Below are positions 8,748 to 23,100 of a stretch of 64,000 nt of DNA, piece by piece. How positions within the stretch are numbered: position 1 is the stretch's first letter; each line of letters begins with the position of its first letter. The notes beneath the pieces are model-generated. The model ran no database searches and was not told where the DNA came from. It saw only the letters and a program-made list of their open reading frames with translations. The position numbers and the translations under genes were made by a program. This DNA comes from Streptomyces antimycoticus (GTDB lineage: Bacteria > Actinomycetota > Actinomycetes > Streptomycetales > Streptomycetaceae). The DNA lies in assembly GCF_005405925.1 (NCBI RefSeq), contig NZ_BJHV01000001.1, positions 1,054,001 through 1,118,000 of the forward strand, in the 5' to 3' direction.

Positions 8748-11700
8748 TCACTCCCGGACGCCTCCGGGAGAAGCGTCCGCATCGGCTTTCTCCAGCTCAT
8801 CCCGCAGTTGCCGGGCCAGCATCCGGAGAGTCGGATGGTCGAAGACAAAGCTGGGAGGCAGCCGCAGCGCGGTGCGCTTGGCCAGGCGATCGCGGAGTTC
8901 CACCGCCATCAGGGAGTCCAGGCCGATCTCGGTGAACAGCACATCGGGGTCGAGGGTGGCGGCCGCCGAGTGGCCCAGGACCCGGGCGGCCTCCTGCTGG
9001 ACCATGTCGAGGAGAATTCGCTCCTGCTCCTCGGGAGCGGCCCCGGCCAGCCTGCCGGTCACCAGTTCCTCGTCCGTGGTGGCCCGAGCGGCTCGCCGGA
9101 CCGGTGGCACCAGTTTGCGCAGCAGCGGCGGCACCGCCCCGTCGGCGGCCCGGGTTCGAAGCGCGCCGAGGTCCAGCTTGATGGGGAGGACCATGGGTTC
9201 GGCCGTACGCAGCGCGGCGTCGAAGAGTTCCATGCCCTCGACCGGGGACAAGGGGGCCACACCGCCGCGTGTCATCCGGCGCTGGTCGGCATCGCCGAGG
9301 CGGCCGGTCATGCCCGTTCCCGCGGCCTGCCGCCACATGCCCCAGCCCAGGGAGACGGCGGGGAGTCCCTGCGCCCGGCGCTGATGGGCGAGCGCGTCGA
9401 GGTAGGCGTTGGCGGCGGCGTAGTTGCCCTGGCCCGCGTTGCCCAGGGTGCCGGCGGCGGAGGAGAACAGGACGAAGGCGGACAGGTCCAGATCCCGGGT
9501 CAGCTCGTGGAGATGGAGTGCCCCGTCCGCCTTCGGCCGGAGGACCGCGTCCATACGCTCCGGGGTCAGCGCCGTCAGCACACCGTCGTCCAGAACACCG
9601 GCCGTATGCACCACCGCGGACAGCGGAGCGTCCCCCGGAACCATATCCAGCAGCCCAGCGACCGCATCCCGATCCGCCACATCACACGCCACGATGCGTA
9701 CCCGCGCACCCGACTTCACCAGCTCCGCCTCCAACTCGGCGGCACCAGCGGCCCCAGGCCCACTCCGACTCGCCAACACCAGACTCCGCACCCCATGCAC
9801 CGCCACCAGATGCCGCGCCACCACCGCACCCAACGCCCCCGTGCCGCCCGTCACCAACACCGTCCCACCAGAGCCAACGGCACCCGGCCCGGGCTCAGGC
9901 ACGTCCACGACACGGGTGAGGTGCCGGGTGAAGCAGGTGGCGTCGCGTAAGGCCAGTTGACGCTGGTCACCGGCAAGCATCGCGGGCAGGAGCGCGGTAG
10001 GGATCGTCTCTTGATCGATGTCGAGGAGGAGGATCCGCCCGGGGTTCTCCGCTTGTGCGGACCCCATCAGGCCCCATACCGCGGCCACCGCCGGATCGGC
10101 CGGATCGGTCTCCCGGACGGCGATGCCACCGCGTGTCACCACAACTAGCCGACTGGACGCCAACGAGGGCTCGGCCAGCCATGCCTGGACGACCCGCAGC
10201 GTCCGCCCGGTCAGCTCCCGCACATCGGCGGTACCGTCGCCAGTACCGCTGCCGACGCCACCGCCGAGGTCCAGCACCAGTACGTCTGGTGGCGAAGCCT
10301 CCGGCGTGGTGGTCAGGCGGTGGACGTCCTCGGCGTCGACCACCGGTACGGGTTCCACGGTCGTGCCGTCCGGCCGAACCGGCAGTTCGTCCCAGGCGAC
10401 GCGGAACATCCGGTCCGCTGTCGCCGCCGTGCCGAACTGCTCGGGGCTGACCGGACGAGACACCACCGAGCCCACCGAAGCCACCGGGGCACCGGACTCA
10501 TCGGCCAGATCGAGGGTCATGGTGTTCGGGCCGGACGGTGTCACGCGTACCCGCAGCGCTGAGGCCCCGGAGGCATGCAGCGCCACCTCTCGATAGGCGA
10601 ACGGCAGCACAAGCTCCGCATCGGCTTCGTCACGGCCGTGGAAGGCGATGGTGTGCATGGCCGCGTCGAGGAGTGCCGGATGGAGTCCGAACCCCGCCGC
10701 CTGGACCCGATGCTCCTCCGGCAGAGCCACCTCCGCATACACCGCACCCTCCGACCGCCACGCCGCCCGCACGCCCTGGAACACCGGCCCATACCGATAG
10801 CCGACCCGCTCCAAACCCGCGTACAGGCCCTCCACCTCCACCGGATCCACCGCCACCGCACCCACCGGAGGCCACACCGACAACCCCACGTCAAGTGCGG
10901 AGATCCCCTCCGCAGAGCGCAACGTCCCGGTGGCATGCCGCACCCACGCAGCACCCACACCAGCGTCCTCCGCCCGCGAATACACCCGCACCCCACGCCG
11001 ACCCCCCTCATCGGCCTCCCCCACACTCACCCGCACCTGCACCACACCGCCCTCCGCCAACACCAGCGGAGCCTCCATCACCAACTCCTCCACCCCACCA
11101 CACCCGACCTCATCACCAGCCCGCACCACCAACTCCACAAACACCGCCCCCGGCAACAACACCACACCCGCAGCCACATGATCAGCCAGCCACCCATGCG
11201 ACCCCAACGACAACCGCGACGTGAACAACACCTCACCCGAACCCGGCACCTCCATCACCGCGCCCAGTAGTGGATGGCCGACACCCGTCAATCCGGCAGA
11301 CGCCACATCACCGACGCCACGGCCGTCCCCGACCAACCAGTAATGCTCCCGCTGGAAGGCATACGTCGGCAGATCCGAAATGTGGGAGGTCAGAACCGTG
11401 GCACCGAACAGGGCGCCGAAGTCGATGCGTACGCCTGCCACATGCAGTCGAGCGACGGCGGACAACAGCGCACGGACCTCGTCGCCCTCCCGTCGCAGAG
11501 ACGGCACCACCACGGACTCTGCGGCCGACTCCTCCGGCAGACAATCACCGACCATCGCGGACAACACCGCATCCGGCGCCAATTCGAGGTAGGTGCTCAC
11601 GCCGTAGTCGGCCAGCGCCCGCACACCATCCGCGAACCGCACGGCAGAGCGCACATGCTCCACCCAGTACTCCGGCGAACACACCATCTCCGGGTCCGCC

Positions 11701-14700
11701 AATGCCCCCGTCACGTTCGACACCAGAGGAATCACCGGCGCGGCGAACGACACATCGGCAATCGCCTCCCGGAACTCCTCCAGCATCGGCTCCATACGAG
11801 CCGAGTGGAACGCATGCGAAACCGCCAGCCGCCTGGTCCGACACCCCCGCTCGGAGAGCTCCTGCGCCACCCGCAGCACCGGCTCCTCATCACCGGAGAG
11901 CACCACCGCCGCAGGACCATTCACCGCAGCAATATCCACCCCCTCCACCAGCAGCGGCCGCACCTCCTCCTCACCCGCGCCCACCGCCACCATCGCACCG
12001 CCCTCCGGCAGCGCCCCCATCAACCGACCCCGCGCCGCCACCAACACCACCGCATCCGCCAACGACAACACACCCGCCACATACGCCGCCGCCACCTCAC
12101 CCACCGAATGCCCACCCACCACATCCACCACCACACCCCACGACTCCACCAACCGAAACAACCCCACCTCCACCGCAAACAACCCCGCCTGAGCAAACAC
12201 CGTCCCCTCCAGCAGTTCCCCGTCCCCGAACACCACCTCCCGCACCGAACCCGACACACCTCCTCCACCCAGCTCACGGTCCAACGCCTCGCACACCCCA
12301 TCGAAGGCTTCCCGGAAGACAGGGAACGCCTCATACAACCCACGCCCCATCCCCACCCGCTGACACCCCTGACCAGCGAACAACACCCCCAACCGACCAC
12401 GCACCACCGAACCCGACACCACACCCACCGCCGACTCACCCCGCGCCACCGCCGCCAGCCCCGACAACGCCTCCTCCCGACCCCCCGCCACCACCACCGC
12501 ACGATCCGACAACCCCGCCCGACCACACCCCAACGCGAAGCCGAGTTCACTCAAGTCGAGCTGCGGCTCAGCCGCGACAAAGGACCGTAGCCGTCGCGCC
12601 TGGGCGGCAAGCCCTGCGGCACCTCGGCCGGACACCACCAGTGGCACCGGGACGCCCTTCGGCCAGGACATCACCGGATCGGTCGGCTCGGTCGCCGTTG
12701 GAGCCGCCTGTTCCAGGATGACGTGGGCGTTGGTGCCGCTGACCCCGAACGCCGACACCCCGGCCCGGCGCGGACGCCCCACCTCCGGCCACGCCCGCTC
12801 CTCGGTCAGCAGCTCCACTGCACCAGCCGACCAATCCACCTGTGGCGTCGGCTCATCCACATGCAAGGTCCGAGGGGCGATGCCATGCCGCAACGCCAGC
12901 ACCATCTTGATCACACCAGCCACACCCGCAGCCGCCTGCGCATGACCAATATTCGACTTCAACGACCCCATGAGCAGCGGCCGCTCACGATCCTGACCGT
13001 ACGTGGCCAACACCGCCTGCGCCTCGATCGGATCACCCAGTGCCGTTCCCGTGCCATGCGCCTCGACCACATCCACCTCGGCGGCCGATACACCCGCGCC
13101 GGCCAGCGCCTGACGGATGACGCGCTGCTGCGACGGACCATTCGGCGCCGTCAGACCATTCGACGCACCATCCTGGTTCACCGCACTGCCCCGCACCACC
13201 GCAAGCACCTGGTGACCGTTCCGCTCCGCGTCCGACAGCCGCTCCAGCGCCAGCACACCCACACCCTCGGCCCACCCCGTACCGTCGGCCGAAGCGGCGA
13301 AGGACTTGCACCGGCCATCGACCGACATCCCGCGCTGGCGCGAGAAGGCGATGAAGATGCCGGGAGTGGGCATCACCGTGACACCGCCGGCCAGCGCGAT
13401 CGAGCACTCGCCCGCTCGCAACGCCTGCGCCGCCAGATGCAACGCCACCAGGGACGAGGAGCATGCCGTGTCCACCGCGACCGAGGGCCCCTCGAAGCCC
13501 AGCGCATAGGACACCCGCCCTGACAGCACGCTCGCCGAGGCGCCGAGCCCCAGCATGCCTTCGAGCTCTGCGGGAACTGACTCCACGCCCGACCCGTAGT
13601 TGTGGTACGTCACCCCGGAGAAGACACCCACGTCCTTGCCCCGCAGGGTGGTCGGGTCGATCCCGGCCCGCTCCAGCGCTTCCCACGAGGTCTCCAGCAT
13701 CAGCCGCTGCTGAGGGTCCACGGCTAGCGCCTCACGCGGCGAGATCCCGAAGAAACCCGCATCGAATTCCCCGGCATCGTGCAGAAACCCGCCCTGGTGC
13801 GCATAGCTGGTGCCGGGGTGGTCCGGGTCCGGGTGGAACAGGTTGTCCAGATCCCATCCACGGTTCACCGGGAAGTCGCTGACCCCGTCTCGCCCATGAA
13901 GCACCAGGTCCCACAGCTCTTCCGGAGTGGAGACTCCACCCGGCAGCCGACACGCCATGCCCACGATCGCCACCGGCTCAGTCGACACGGTCGCGAGCAC
14001 TGGTGGCGGGCCCGGTACCTCCTCCGGGGCCGCCGTGTCCCCGATGAGCTCGTCACGGAGGAAGGCGGCGAGAATCAGGGGCGTGGGGTAGTCGAAGAGC
14101 AGGGTGGTCGGCAGAGTCCGGTCGGTGAGTGCGTTCAGGCGGTTTCGCAACTGCACGGCGGTGGCCGAGTCGAACCCGATCTGGTTGAACACCATGTCCG
14201 GTTCAATGGCATCCACTGAGGGGTGCCCCAAGACGGTTGCGGTCTCCTGGCGGACGGTCTCCAACAGGATGCGTTCCTGTTCCGGCGCGGACTCCTCGAG
14301 AAGGCGAGCGGTCAACGTTCCTGTCTCGGAGGGAAGTTCGACCATGCCCGGAAGCTGATCGTCGATGGATCCCGCATCGGCGGGAGCGGTACTCTTGAGC
14401 CAGTAGTGCTGGTGTTGGAAGGCGTAGGTCGGCAGATCCAGCGCGGCGTGTGCCGGGATGTCGCCGAGCAGCGCGGTCCAGTCGACGGGGACACCACGTA
14501 CGTACGCCTCGCCCAGTGAGGTGAGCACGCGGCGCATGCCGCCCTCGTCCCGCCGGAGGGTGCCGGTCACCACGACCGGTCCGGCGTCCGCCCGCTCGGC
14601 CGACGCCTCGATGCTCATCGTCAGCACCGGATGCGCACTCACCTCGACAAACGCCCGGAAGTCCTCGTCCAACAGACGCTCCATCGACGGCGCGAACCGC

Positions 14701-17153
14701 ACCGTGTTCCGCAGATTCCGATACCAGTAACCGGCGTCCAACTCCGCTGCATCCACCCACCCCGCCTCCACCGTCGAGAAAAACGGGATACGGGACGGCA
14801 CCGGCCTCACCTGCGCCAACGACCGGGCAAGCTCCTCCTCCACCGCCTCCACCTGCGCCGTATGCGAGGCGTAATCCACATCCACCCACCGCGCCCGCAC
14901 CCCCGCACCCTCGCACTCCTCCACCAACCCCCGGAGCGCCTCCACCTCACCGGCCACCACCACCGACGACGGCCCATTCACCGCCGCCACCTCCACCCCA
15001 CCCAACCAACGGGACACCAACGACTCCGCCTCAGCCACCCCCACCGCCAGCGACACCATCCCCCCACGACCCGACAACCCCGCCGCAATCGCCCGACTCC
15101 GCAACACCACCACCCGCGCCGCATCCTCCAACGACAACCCACCCGCCACACACGCCGCCGCAATCTCCCCCTGCGAATGACCCACCACCGCCGCAGGCTC
15201 CACCCCAAACCACCGCCACACCCGCGCCAACGACACCATCACCGCAAACGACACCGGCTGCACCACATCCACCCGATCCAACGACACCGCACCCTCAACC
15301 CCGCGCACCACATCCACCAACGACCACCCCGTCAACGCATCCAACACCCGCGCACACTCCCCCAAAGCCTCCGCAAACACCCCACACGACTCCAACAACT
15401 CCGCACCCATACCCACCCACTGAGCACCCTGACCAGGAAAAACAAACACCACCCGACCCCGAACATCCACCCTTCCCACCCCACCGCCCTCCGCAACCGC
15501 CGCCAGCCCCGCCAACGCCTCAACCCGATCCCCCGCCACCACCACCGCACGATCGGACAACGCCGCGCGGCCAACAGCCAACCCCGCACCCAGCTCCCCG
15601 ACACTCAAGTTCGGATGAGCCTGCACATACTCCAGCAACCGTCGCGCCTGCCCCCGCAACCCCGCACCACCACGCCCCGACACCACCAACGGCACCACAC
15701 CACCCGGAGCCTGCACCACCGGCGCCACCTCAATGGCCGCCTCCGGAGCCTGTTCCAAAATCACATGCGCATTCGTCCCACTCACCCCGAACCCCGACAC
15801 ACCGGCCCGACGCGGACGCCCCACCTCCGGCCACACCCGCTCCTCGGTCAACAACTCCACCGCACCAGCCGACCAATCCACCTGCGACGACGGCTCATCC
15901 ACATGCAACGTCCTCGGCAACACCCCACGCCGCAACGCCAACACCATCTTGATCACACCAGCCACACCCGCAGCCGCCTGCGCATGACCAATATTCGACT
16001 TCAACGACCCCAACCACAAAGGACGCCCCTCAGGCCGATCCTGGCCATACGTGTCCAAGAGCGCTTGCGCCTCGATGGGGTCACCCAGGGCCGTGCCCGT
16101 CCCATGGGCCTCCACCGCATCCACATCCGCCGCCACCAGCCCGGCACTGGTCAACGCCTGGCGGATGACACGCTGCTGCGACGGACCATTCGGCGCCGTC
16201 AACCCATTCGACGCACCATCCTGATTCACCGCACTGCCCCGCACCACCGCCAACACCCGATGGCCATGCCGCTCGGCGTCCGACAACCGCTCCACCAGCA
16301 GCACGCCCGCGCCCTCGGAGAAGCCGGTGCCGTCCGCCGCGGCCGCGAACGCCCTGCAACGGCCGTCCTTGGACATCCCGCGCTGACGCGAGAAGCCGAC
16401 GAAGATACCGGGGTTGGCCATGACGGTCACCCCTCCGGCCAGCGCCATCGAGCACTCGCCCAACCGCAACGCCTGTACGGCCAGATGCAAGGCCACCAGC
16501 GACGAGGAACACGCCGTGTCCACCGCGACCGACGGGCCCTCGAAACCCAGCGCATAGGACACCCGCCCCGACAGGACGCTCGCCGAGGTGCCGGTGCCCA
16601 TGACCGCCTCGAGTTCCTCGGGGACCCGGGCTCCGGAGCCGTAGCTGTGGTACGTCACGCCGGAGAAGACGCCGATGTCCTTGCCACGCAGCGCGGTCGG
16701 GTCGATCCCGGCGCGCTCGAACGCCTCCCAGGAGGTCTCGAGCATGATGCGCTGCTGCGGATCCATCGCCAGCGCCTCACGCGGCGATATCCCGAAGAAC
16801 CCCGCGTCGAACTCCCCCGCGTCGTCCAGAAAGCCACCCTCACGGACATAGCTGGTGCCCGGGTGATCCGGATCCGGGTCGAAGAGGTTCTCCAGATCCC
16901 AGCCACGGTCCTCCGGAAACCCACCGATCGCGTCACCACCGGACGCCACCAGGTCCCACAGCTCCTCCGGCGTGGTCACCCCGCCCGGCAACCGGCACGC
17001 CATCCCCACGATCGCGATCGGCTCCGACAGGCCACGGCGTATGTCGGCGTTCTCCCGCTCGAGCCGCTCGTTCTCCATGAGCGTGACACGCAGCGCTTCG
17101 ACGACCTGCGCTTCGGGAGTGGTCATCCCGGCCTCCGCATTTCGAACCGACAT
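8748..17153 (-). CDS. Type I PKS E: modules 7 and 8 (KS-AT-ACP; KS-AT-DH-KR-ACP)
   Basis: A 2801-residue bimodular synthase. The ATG overlaps the previous stop (TAATG), so it is translationally coupled to PKS D. An N-terminal docking helix (about 1-35) is followed by module 7: KS (about 45-470, Cys in TACSSS near 215), AT with GHSQG near 660 and YASH near 763 (methylmalonyl type), and ACP (GFDSA near 994), with no reductive domains. Module 8: KS (Cys near 1229), AT with GHSVG near 1683 and HAFH near 1780 (malonyl type), DH ([10 protein letters not shown] near 1992, [11 protein letters not shown] near 2164), KR (GGTGALG near 2437, LDD loop, catalytic Tyr near 2577; B-type) and ACP (GLDSL near 2744). 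There is no thioesterase and no C-terminal docking helix, as expected for the last protein before an amide synthase. It has one in-frame TTA codon at 9948-9950. Confidence 0.95.
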   Translation of the reverse strand: MSVRNAEAGMTTPEAQVVEALRVTLMENERLERENADIRRGLSEPIAIVGMACRLPGGVTTPEELWDLVASGGDAIGGFPEDRGWDLENLFDPDPDHPGTSYVREGGFLDDAGEFDAGFFGISPREALAMDPQQRIMLETSWEAFERAGIDPTALRGKDIGVFSGVTYHSYGSGARVPEELEAVMGTGTSASVLSGRVSYALGFEGPSVAVDTACSSSLVALHLAVQALRLGECSMALAGGVTVMANPGIFVGFSRQRGMSKDGRCRAFAAAADGTGFSEGAGVLLVERLSDAERHGHRVLAVVRGSAVNQDGASNGLTAPNGPSQQRVIRQALTSAGLVAADVDAVEAHGTGTALGDPIEAQALLDTYGQDRPEGRPLWLGSLKSNIGHAQAAAGVAGVIKMVLALRRGVLPRTLHVDEPSSQVDWSAGAVELLTEERVWPEVGRPRRAGVSGFGVSGTNAHVILEQAPEAAIEVAPVVQAPGGVVPLVVSGRGGAGLRGQARRLLEYVQAHPNLSVGELGAGLAVGRAALSDRAVVVAGDRVEALAGLAAVAEGGGVGRVDVRGRVVFVFPGQGAQWVGMGAELLESCGVFAEALGECARVLDALTGWSLVDVVRGVEGAVSLDRVDVVQPVSFAVMVSLARVWRWFGVEPAAVVGHSQGEIAAACVAGGLSLEDAARVVVLRSRAIAAGLSGRGGMVSLAVGVAEAESLVSRWLGGVEVAAVNGPSSVVVAGEVEALRGLVEECEGAGVRARWVDVDYASHTAQVEAVEEELARSLAQVRPVPSRIPFFSTVEAGWVDAAELDAGYWYRNLRNTVRFAPSMERLLDEDFRAFVEVSAHPVLTMSIEASAERADAGPVVVTGTLRRDEGGMRRVLTSLGEAYVRGVPVDWTALLGDIPAHAALDLPTYAFQHQHYWLKSTAPADAGSIDDQLPGMVELPSETGTLTARLLEESAPEQERILLETVRQETATVLGHPSVDAIEPDMVFNQIGFDSATAVQLRNRLNALTDRTLPTTLLFDYPTPLILAAFLRDELIGDTAAPEEVPGPPPVLATVSTEPVAIVGMACRLPGGVSTPEELWDLVLHGRDGVSDFPVNRGWDLDNLFHPDPDHPGTSYAHQGGFLHDAGEFDAGFFGISPREALAVDPQQRLMLETSWEALERAGIDPTTLRGKDVGVFSGVTYHNYGSGVESVPAELEGMLGLGASASVLSGRVSYALGFEGPSVAVDTACSSSLVALHLAAQALRAGECSIALAGGVTVMPTPGIFIAFSRQRGMSVDGRCKSFAASADGTGWAEGVGVLALERLSDAERNGHQVLAVVRGSAVNQDGASNGLTAPNGPSQQRVIRQALAGAGVSAAEVDVVEAHGTGTALGDPIEAQAVLATYGQDRERPLLMGSLKSNIGHAQAAAGVAGVIKMVLALRHGIAPRTLHVDEPTPQVDWSAGAVELLTEERAWPEVGRPRRAGVSAFGVSGTNAHVILEQAAPTATEPTDPVMSWPKGVPVPLVVSGRGAAGLAAQARRLRSFVAAEPQLDLSELGFALGCGRAGLSDRAVVVAGGREEALSGLAAVARGESAVGVVSGSVVRGRLGVLFAGQGCQRVGMGRGLYEAFPVFREAFDGVCEALDRELGGGGVSGSVREVVFGDGELLEGTVFAQAGLFAVEVGLFRLVESWGVVVDVVGGHSVGEVAAAYVAGVLSLADAVVLVAARGRLMGALPEGGAMVAVGAGEEEVRPLLVEGVDIAAVNGPAAVVLSGDEEPVLRVAQELSERGCRTRRLAVSHAFHSARMEPMLEEFREAIADVSFAAPVIPLVSNVTGALADPEMVCSPEYWVEHVRSAVRFADGVRALADYGVSTYLELAPDAVLSAMVGDCLPEESAAESVVVPSLRREGDEVRALLSAVARLHVAGVRIDFGALFGATVLTSHISDLPTYAFQREHYWLVGDGRGVGDVASAGLTGVGHPLLGAVMEVPGSGEVLFTSRLSLGSHGWLADHVAAGVVLLPGAVFVELVVRAGDEVGCGGVEELVMEAPLVLAEGGVVQVRVSVGEADEGGRRGVRVYSRAEDAGVGAAWVRHATGTLRSAEGISALDVGLSVWPPVGAVAVDPVEVEGLYAGLERVGYRYGPVFQGVRAAWRSEGAVYAEVALPEEHRVQAAGFGLHPALLDAAMHTIAFHGRDEADAELVLPFAYREVALHASGASALRVRVTPSGPNTMTLDLADESGAPVASVGSVVSRPVSPEQFGTAATADRMFRVAWDELPVRPDGTTVEPVPVVDAEDVHRLTTTPEASPPDVLVLDLGGGVGSGTGDGTADVRELTGRTLRVVQAWLAEPSLASSRLVVVTRGGIAVRETDPADPAVAAVWGLMGSAQAENPGRILLLDIDQETIPTALLPAMLAGDQRQLALRDATCFTRHLTRVVDVPEPGPGAVGSGGTVLVTGGTGALGAVVARHLVAVHGVRSLVLASRSGPGAAGAAELEAELVKSGARVRIVACDVADRDAVAGLLDMVPGDAPLSAVVHTAGVLDDGVLTALTPERMDAVLRPKADGALHLHELTRDLDLSAFVLFSSAAGTLGNAGQGNYAAANAYLDALAHQRRAQGLPAVSLGWGMWRQAAGTGMTGRLGDADQRRMTRGGVAPLSPVEGMELFDAALRTAEPMVLPIKLDLGALRTRAADGAVPPLLRKLVPPVRRAARATTDEELVTGRLAGAAPEEQERILLDMVQQEAARVLGHSAAATLDPDVLFTEIGLDSLMAVELRDRLAKRTALRLPPSFVFDHPTLRMLARQLRDELEKADADASPGGVRE
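10655..11350 (-). repeat. Module 8 DH segment nearly identical to module 5 DH
   Basis: The DNA matches 25890-26590 (module 5) almost base for base through the DH core and its flank, including the linker ending at the AT. A second shared patch covers the KR front (about 9540-9905 against 24790-25160). This points to recent duplication or gene conversion between modules 8 and 5. Confidence 0.8.
11400..12540 (-). repeat. Malonyl-AT cassette copy, module 8
   Basis: One of three near-identical malonyl-AT coding segments (others near 26820-27760 and 38410-39540). The coding strand is strongly biased to G-ending codons (GTG, TTG, GCG, GGG), unlike the C-ending codons of module 2, marking it as a shared block spread by recombination. 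Confidence 0.8.
14401..15560 (-). repeat. Methylmalonyl-AT cassette copy, module 7
   Basis: Near-identical to module 1 (46617-47775) and module 6 (21007-22060) over the AT and post-AT linker. It carries the intact six-base C run (15060-15065) that is five bases in the module 1 copy, which makes it the internal reference for that frameshift. Confidence 0.82.
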
Positions 17154-20100
17154 TACTTCCCGGCCTTGCTCATGGCTCGTTGCACCAGACTGGCGACGTC
17201 CATATCGGCGATCGTGGCGGCCGACTGCCCATCCGCCGGCTGCCCGGCCGCCGGTTGCTCTTCCACCCGCTGCCCGTCCGTCGGCTGCTCCGCTTCCGAT
17301 TCCCGGACCAGCGTCATGAGGGTGTCCAGGATGCCCAGCTCCTGGAAGCGGCTCAGCGGTGTGCTGGCCAGCGCGCGACGCAGGCCCTCCTCGCTGCCGT
17401 TGTCGCTTGGCACGGGTGGAGCGTCCGGGCAGAGTTTCGTTCGCAGGTGCCGCATCAGGGCGGTGGGAGTCGGATAGTCGAAGACCAGCGTGGCCGGGAG
17501 GCGTATCCCGGTGTGGTTGGCCAGGCGGTTGCGCAGTTCCACCGCCGTGAGGGAGTCGAAGCCGATTTCGTTGAACGCCAGGTCCGGTCCGATGGCGTGA
17601 GCGGAGGCGTGGCCCAGGACCCGAGCGGCTTCCCGGCAGACCAGGCCGAGCAGGACCTGCTCCTGCTCCTCGGACGTGGCCCTGGTCAGGCGCTGGGTGA
17701 AGGCGTCCATATCTGCGGCGGTCCGTGCGGTGCGCCGACTCTGCCGGACGAGGCCACGGAGCAACGGTGGCACCGGTCCGGTGGCAGCCTGGGCCCGCAG
17801 TGCGCCGGGGTCCAGTTTCATGGGGAGCACCACCGGCTGGGGCATGTGCAGTGCGGTGTCGAACAGTTCCCCGCCTTCGCTCTCCGACAGTCCGGCCACT
17901 CCCCCGCGCACCATGCGCTGCTGGTCGGCGTCGGTGAGGTGGCCGGTCAGCCCGACCCCCGCGCCCTGTGCCCACAGCCCCCAGGCCAGGGAGATGCCCG
18001 GGAGGCCCTGGGCACGGCGTCGATGTGCCAGCGCGTCCAGGAAGGCGTTGGCCGCCACATAGCTGCCCTGCCCCGGGCTGCCCAGCGTGCCCGCGGCCGA
18101 GGAGAACAGGACGAAGGCCGCCAGATCCAGGTGTCGGGTCAGCTCGTGCAGGTGGAGTGCGGCATCTACCTTCGGGGCAAAGACCGTGTCCAGTCGCTCC
18201 CTGGTCAATGCGGTGATCACACCGTCGTCCAGCGCGCCGGCGCTGTGCACCACGGCGGTCAGCGGCGCGTCACCGGGCAGCGAGGACAGCAGCTCGGCCA
18301 CGGCGTCGCGGTCTCCCACATCGCAGGCGGCGATCCGTACCCGTGCGCCGAGTGAGGTCAGTTCCCGCTGCAGCTCGGCCGCGCCGGTGGCCTGGGGTCC
18401 ACTCCGGCTGGTCAGCAGCAGGTTCCGTACGCCGTGCTCGGCCACGAGGCGCCGGGCGGCCACCTTGCCCAGCGATCCAGTGCCACCCGTGATGAGCACG
18501 GTGCCCTCCGGGTCCAGTCGGCGGGGCAGGGTGAACACGTTCTTGCCGATGTGCTGCGCCTGGCTCATGAAGCGGAAGGCGGCCGGAGCGCGCCGGATAT
18601 CCCATGCGGTCACCGGCGGCGGGGTCAGCACCCCCTTCTCGAAGAGGTCGACCAGCTCGGTCAGCATCTGCTGGATGCGCTCGCCACCCGCCTCGGCCAG
18701 GTCGAACGCCCGATAGGCCACGCCGGGGTGCTGGATGCCCACCTCTTCGGCGTCCCGGATATCGCTCTTGCCCATCTCGATGAACCGGCCGCCCCTGGGC
18801 AGCAGTCGGAGTGAGGCGTCCACGAAGTCGCCGGCGAGGGCGTCCAGCACCACATCGAAGCCACGGCCCTCGGTCATCTCGAGAAACCGCTGCTCGAACT
18901 CCAGCGTCCGGGAGTTGGCCAGCCGTCCGTCCGGGACACCGGCGGCGCCCGCCGCGTCCCATTTGGCCGGTCCGGCCGTGCCGTAGATCTCAGCGCCCCA
19001 GTGCCGGGCCAACTGCACCGCGGCCATGCCGACCCCACCGGCGGCGGCATGGATCAGGACGGACTCCCCGGGCTCCAGCCGGGCCAGGTCCCGCAACCCG
19101 AAGTAGGCGGTGAGGAACACGCAGGGGACCGCGGCCGCCTGCTCGAAGGTCCACCCCTCGGGGATGTGTACGAGGGTGAGGCAGTCGGCCACGGCGATGG
19201 GGCCACCCGCACCCTCGAAGAGCCCCATGACCCGGTCACCCGGTGCGAAGCGGGTGACACCAGGGCCGACCTCCGTGACCACACCGGCGCCCTCGTTGCC
19301 GATGCTGATCTCGCCGGGGTACATGCCCAGCGCCATCAGCACATCGCGGAAGTTGAGTCCCGCGGCACGCGTGTCGATCCGGACATGGCCCGCGGGAAGT
19401 GGCACCAGCGCCTCCGGCGACGGCAGCAGTGCCAGGCTCTCCAGCGTTCCCGGACCGCGGGTGCCCAGCTGCCACGCGGGCGCTCCCTCCGGCGCCACGA
19501 GTGCCTCGTCGGCCGTTGCCCGGGTCAGGCGGCGCAGATGGCAGACACCTCCGCGCAGCGCGAGCTGTGGTTCGTCTCCGGCGAGCAGGGCGGGCAGCAG
19601 CGTGGGCAGGGCCTTCGTGGAGGCCGGTGTGTCGTCCAGGTCGAGGAGCAGAATCCGCCCGGGGTTCTCCGACTGCGCGGTGCCGATCAGCCCCCAGGCC
19701 GCGGCGACCGCCGGGTCGACCGGATCGGCATCCCGCACCCCTACGGCACCCCGCGTCAGCACCACCAGACGAGAGTCCTCCAGCGAGGGCTCAGTCAGCC
19801 ACGTCTGCAACACGTCCAACACCTGGCCGGTCAGCTCACGCGCGCAGGCCGCGCCGGTGTCGTCACGTACGGCATCGCCGGTACCGATCTCGTACAGCAG
19901 AACCGGCGGCGCCTCGGCCGACCCGGACGACTCAGCCGCGTCGGACGCAGGGGGTGCAGGCGGTGCGTCGGCTCGGGAGGCCAATTGCCGTACGTCCTGC
20001 GCAGTGTGCACGGAGACGGTGTCCAGTGGTGCGTCGGCGGCCGCCACGCGCAGTTCCTCCCACCCTGCGAGGAACATCTGCTCCGTCGACGTCCGTGGGG

Positions 20101-23100
20101 CGGCGTCCAGCAGCGCCGTCGGCATGGGCCGTGACACCAACGATTCGACCACCGCGACCGCCGCCCCGCTCGGATCGGCCAGTAGAAGGCCCACCCCATC
20201 CTTGCCGTTGGGCGTGATACGTACGCGCAGCGCCGAAGCGCCGGAGGCGTGCAGGGCGACTCCGCGATAGGCGAACGGCAGTGTGGGCCCAGCCTGGGCC
20301 TCGGGACGGTCGCGGAACGCGGTGGCGTGCAGGGCCGCGTCGAGCAGCGCGGGATGCAGCCCGAACGCGGTGGCGTCGGCCGACAGCTCCTCGGGCAGGG
20401 TGACCTCGGCATAGATCTCGTCGCCCCGCGTCCACGCGGCGCGCAGACCACGGAAGGCCGGGCCGTATCCGTAACCGCCGGCCTCCAGCTCCTCATAGAC
20501 GCCACGCACCCGTTCCTCCGGGACCACTACCGCCCCGGTGGGTGGCCACTTCGTCAGGTCAGCGTCCAGCTCATCCGGGGTTTCCTGGGCGAGCGTGCCG
20601 CTGATGTGGCGAGTCCAGGGCGCGTGTGAGGCATCGTCCTGGCCGCGTGAGTGCACCGCCACCGGGCGACGGCCGGAATCATCCGGTGCGCCCACGCTCA
20701 CCCTCACCTGCACACCCTCGCGCTCGGGCAGGGTGAGCGGTGCTTCGACGACCAGCTCCTCCACCACACCACAGCCGACCTCGTCACCGGCGCGCACCGC
20801 CAGCTCCACGAACGCCGCCCCGGGCAGCAACACTGTGCCCGCCGCCGCATGGTCGGCCAGCCATGGATGCGTACGCAGCGACAGTCGAGAGGTGAACAGC
20901 AGGCCCCCCGACTCCGGCAGCTCGGTGACGGCGCCCAACAGCGGATGGTCGGCCCGGGCAAGTCCGAGCGCGGCCGCGTCCACCGTTTCGCCTCGCCGTC
21001 CCAGCCAGTAGTGCTGGTGTTGGAAGGCGTAGGTGGGCAGATCCAGCGCGGCATGCGCCGGGATGTCGCCGAGCAGCGCGGTCCAGTCGACGGGGACACC
21101 ACGTACGTACGCCTCGCCCAGGGACGTGAGCACGCGGCGCATGCCGCCCTCGTCCCGCCGGAGGGTGCCGGTCACCACGACCGGTCCGGCGTCCGCCCGC
21201 TCGGCCGACGCCTCGATGCTCATCGTCAGCACCGGATGCGCACTCACCTCGACAAACGCCGCAAAGCCTTCCTCGATCAACTGGTCGATCGACGGCGCGA
21301 ACCGCACCGTACTCCGCAGATTCCGGTACCAGTACCCGGCATCCAACTCCGCCGCATCCACCCACCCCGCCTCCACCGTCGAGAAAAACGGGATACGGGA
21401 CGACACCGGCCTCACCTGCGACAACGACCGCGCAAGCTCCCCCTCCACCGCCTCCACCTGCGCCGTATGCGAGGCGTAGTCAACGTCGACCCACCGCGCC
21501 CGCACTCCGGCACCCTCGCACTCCTCCACCAACCCCCGGAGCGCCTCCACCTCACCGGCCACCACCACCGACGACGGCCCATTCACCGCCGCCACCTCCA
21601 CCCCACCCAACCAACGGGACACCAACGACTCCGCCTCAGCCACCCCCACCGCCAGCGACACCATCCCACCCCGGCCCGAGAGCCCCGCCGCGATCGCCCG
21701 ACTCCGCAACACCACCACCCGCGCCGCATCCTCCAACGACAACCCACCCGCCACACACGCCGCCGCAATCTCACCCTGCGAATGACCCACCACCCCACCC
21801 GGCACCACACCCGCCGCCATCCACACCCGCGCCAACGACACCATCACCGCAAACGACACCGGCTGCACCACATCCACCCGATCCAACGACACCGCACCCT
21901 CAACCCCGCGCACCACATCCAGCAACGACCACCCCGTCAACGCATCCAACACCCCCGCACACTCCCCCAAAGCCTCCGCAAACACCCCACACGACTCCAA
22001 CAACTCCGCACCCATACCCACCCACTGCGCACCCTGACCAGGAAAAACAAACACCACCCGACCTTGAGCGTCCGCCCTTCCCACGACATCGCCACCGGCC
22101 ACCTCACCTCCCGCCACGGCCTCCAACCCCGCCACGGCCTCACTCCGGTCCCCCGCCAGCACCAACGCGCGCGCCGACAACGCCGCCCGCGACGCCGCCA
22201 ATGACCGTGCCAGATGGTCCAGATCCACATCCGGCCGTCGCTCGACGACATCCAGCAACCGCCGCGCCTGCCCCCGCAACCCCGCATCGCCACGCCCCGA
22301 CACCACCAACGGCACCACACCACCCGGCACCTCCGGCATCGGGACACCATCGCCCGACCGGTCCGGAGCCTGCTCCAAAATCACATGCGCATTCGTCCCA
22401 CTCACCCCGAACCCCGACACCCCGGCCCGGCGCGGGCGCCCCACCTCCGGCCACACCCGCTCCTCGGTCAGCAGCTCCACCGCACCCGCCGACCAATCCA
22501 CCTGCGACGACGGCTCATCCACATGCAACGTCCTCGGCAACACCCCATACCGCAACGCCAACACCATCTTGATCACACCAGCCACACCCGCAGCCGCCTG
22601 CGCATGACCAATATTCGACTTCAACGACCCCAACCACAAAGGACGCCCCTCAGGCCGATCCTGGCCATAGGTCGCCATCAATGCCTGAACCTCGATCGGA
22701 TCACCCAGCGTGGTGCCCGTACCGTGCCCCTCGACCGCATCCACATCCGTCGCCACCAGCCCCGCACCGGCCAGCGCCTGCCGGATGACACGCTGCTGCG
22801 ACGGACCATTCGGCGCCGTCAACCCATTCGACGCACCATCCTGATTCACCGCCGAACCCCGCACCACCGCCAACACCCGATGCCCGTTGCGCTCAGCATC
22901 CGACAACCGCTCCAGCACCAGCACACCCACACCCTCGGCCCACCCCGTGCCATCCGCCGACGCCGCGTATGCCTTGCAGCGGCCGTCTTCCGCCATGCCG
23001 CGCTGCCGCGAGAAGCCGACGAAGGCGCTGGGGGTGGACATGACGGTGGCTCCTCCGGCCAGCGCCATCGAGCACTCCCCCGACCGCAGCGCCTGCGCGG

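Noticed and set aside
8748..9000. Thioesterase at the C-terminus of PKS E
   Set aside because: The protein ends about 30 residues after the ACP and no GxSxG hydrolase domain follows. Release is assigned to the amide synthase.
14631..17477. Very long open frames on the plus strand opposite the PKS genes (also 24635-26506, 37361-43768, 47392-50787)
   Set aside because: They are antisense shadows of conserved PKS domains. Their products are low-complexity His/Pro/Arg-rich sequences produced by the complementary codon bias.
17154..17975. Extended N-terminus of PKS E overlapping PKS D
   Set aside because: The extension is antisense-like, Arg/Gly-rich and covers the ACP and docking region of PKS D. 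The TAATG overlap start with a docking helix is clearly better.
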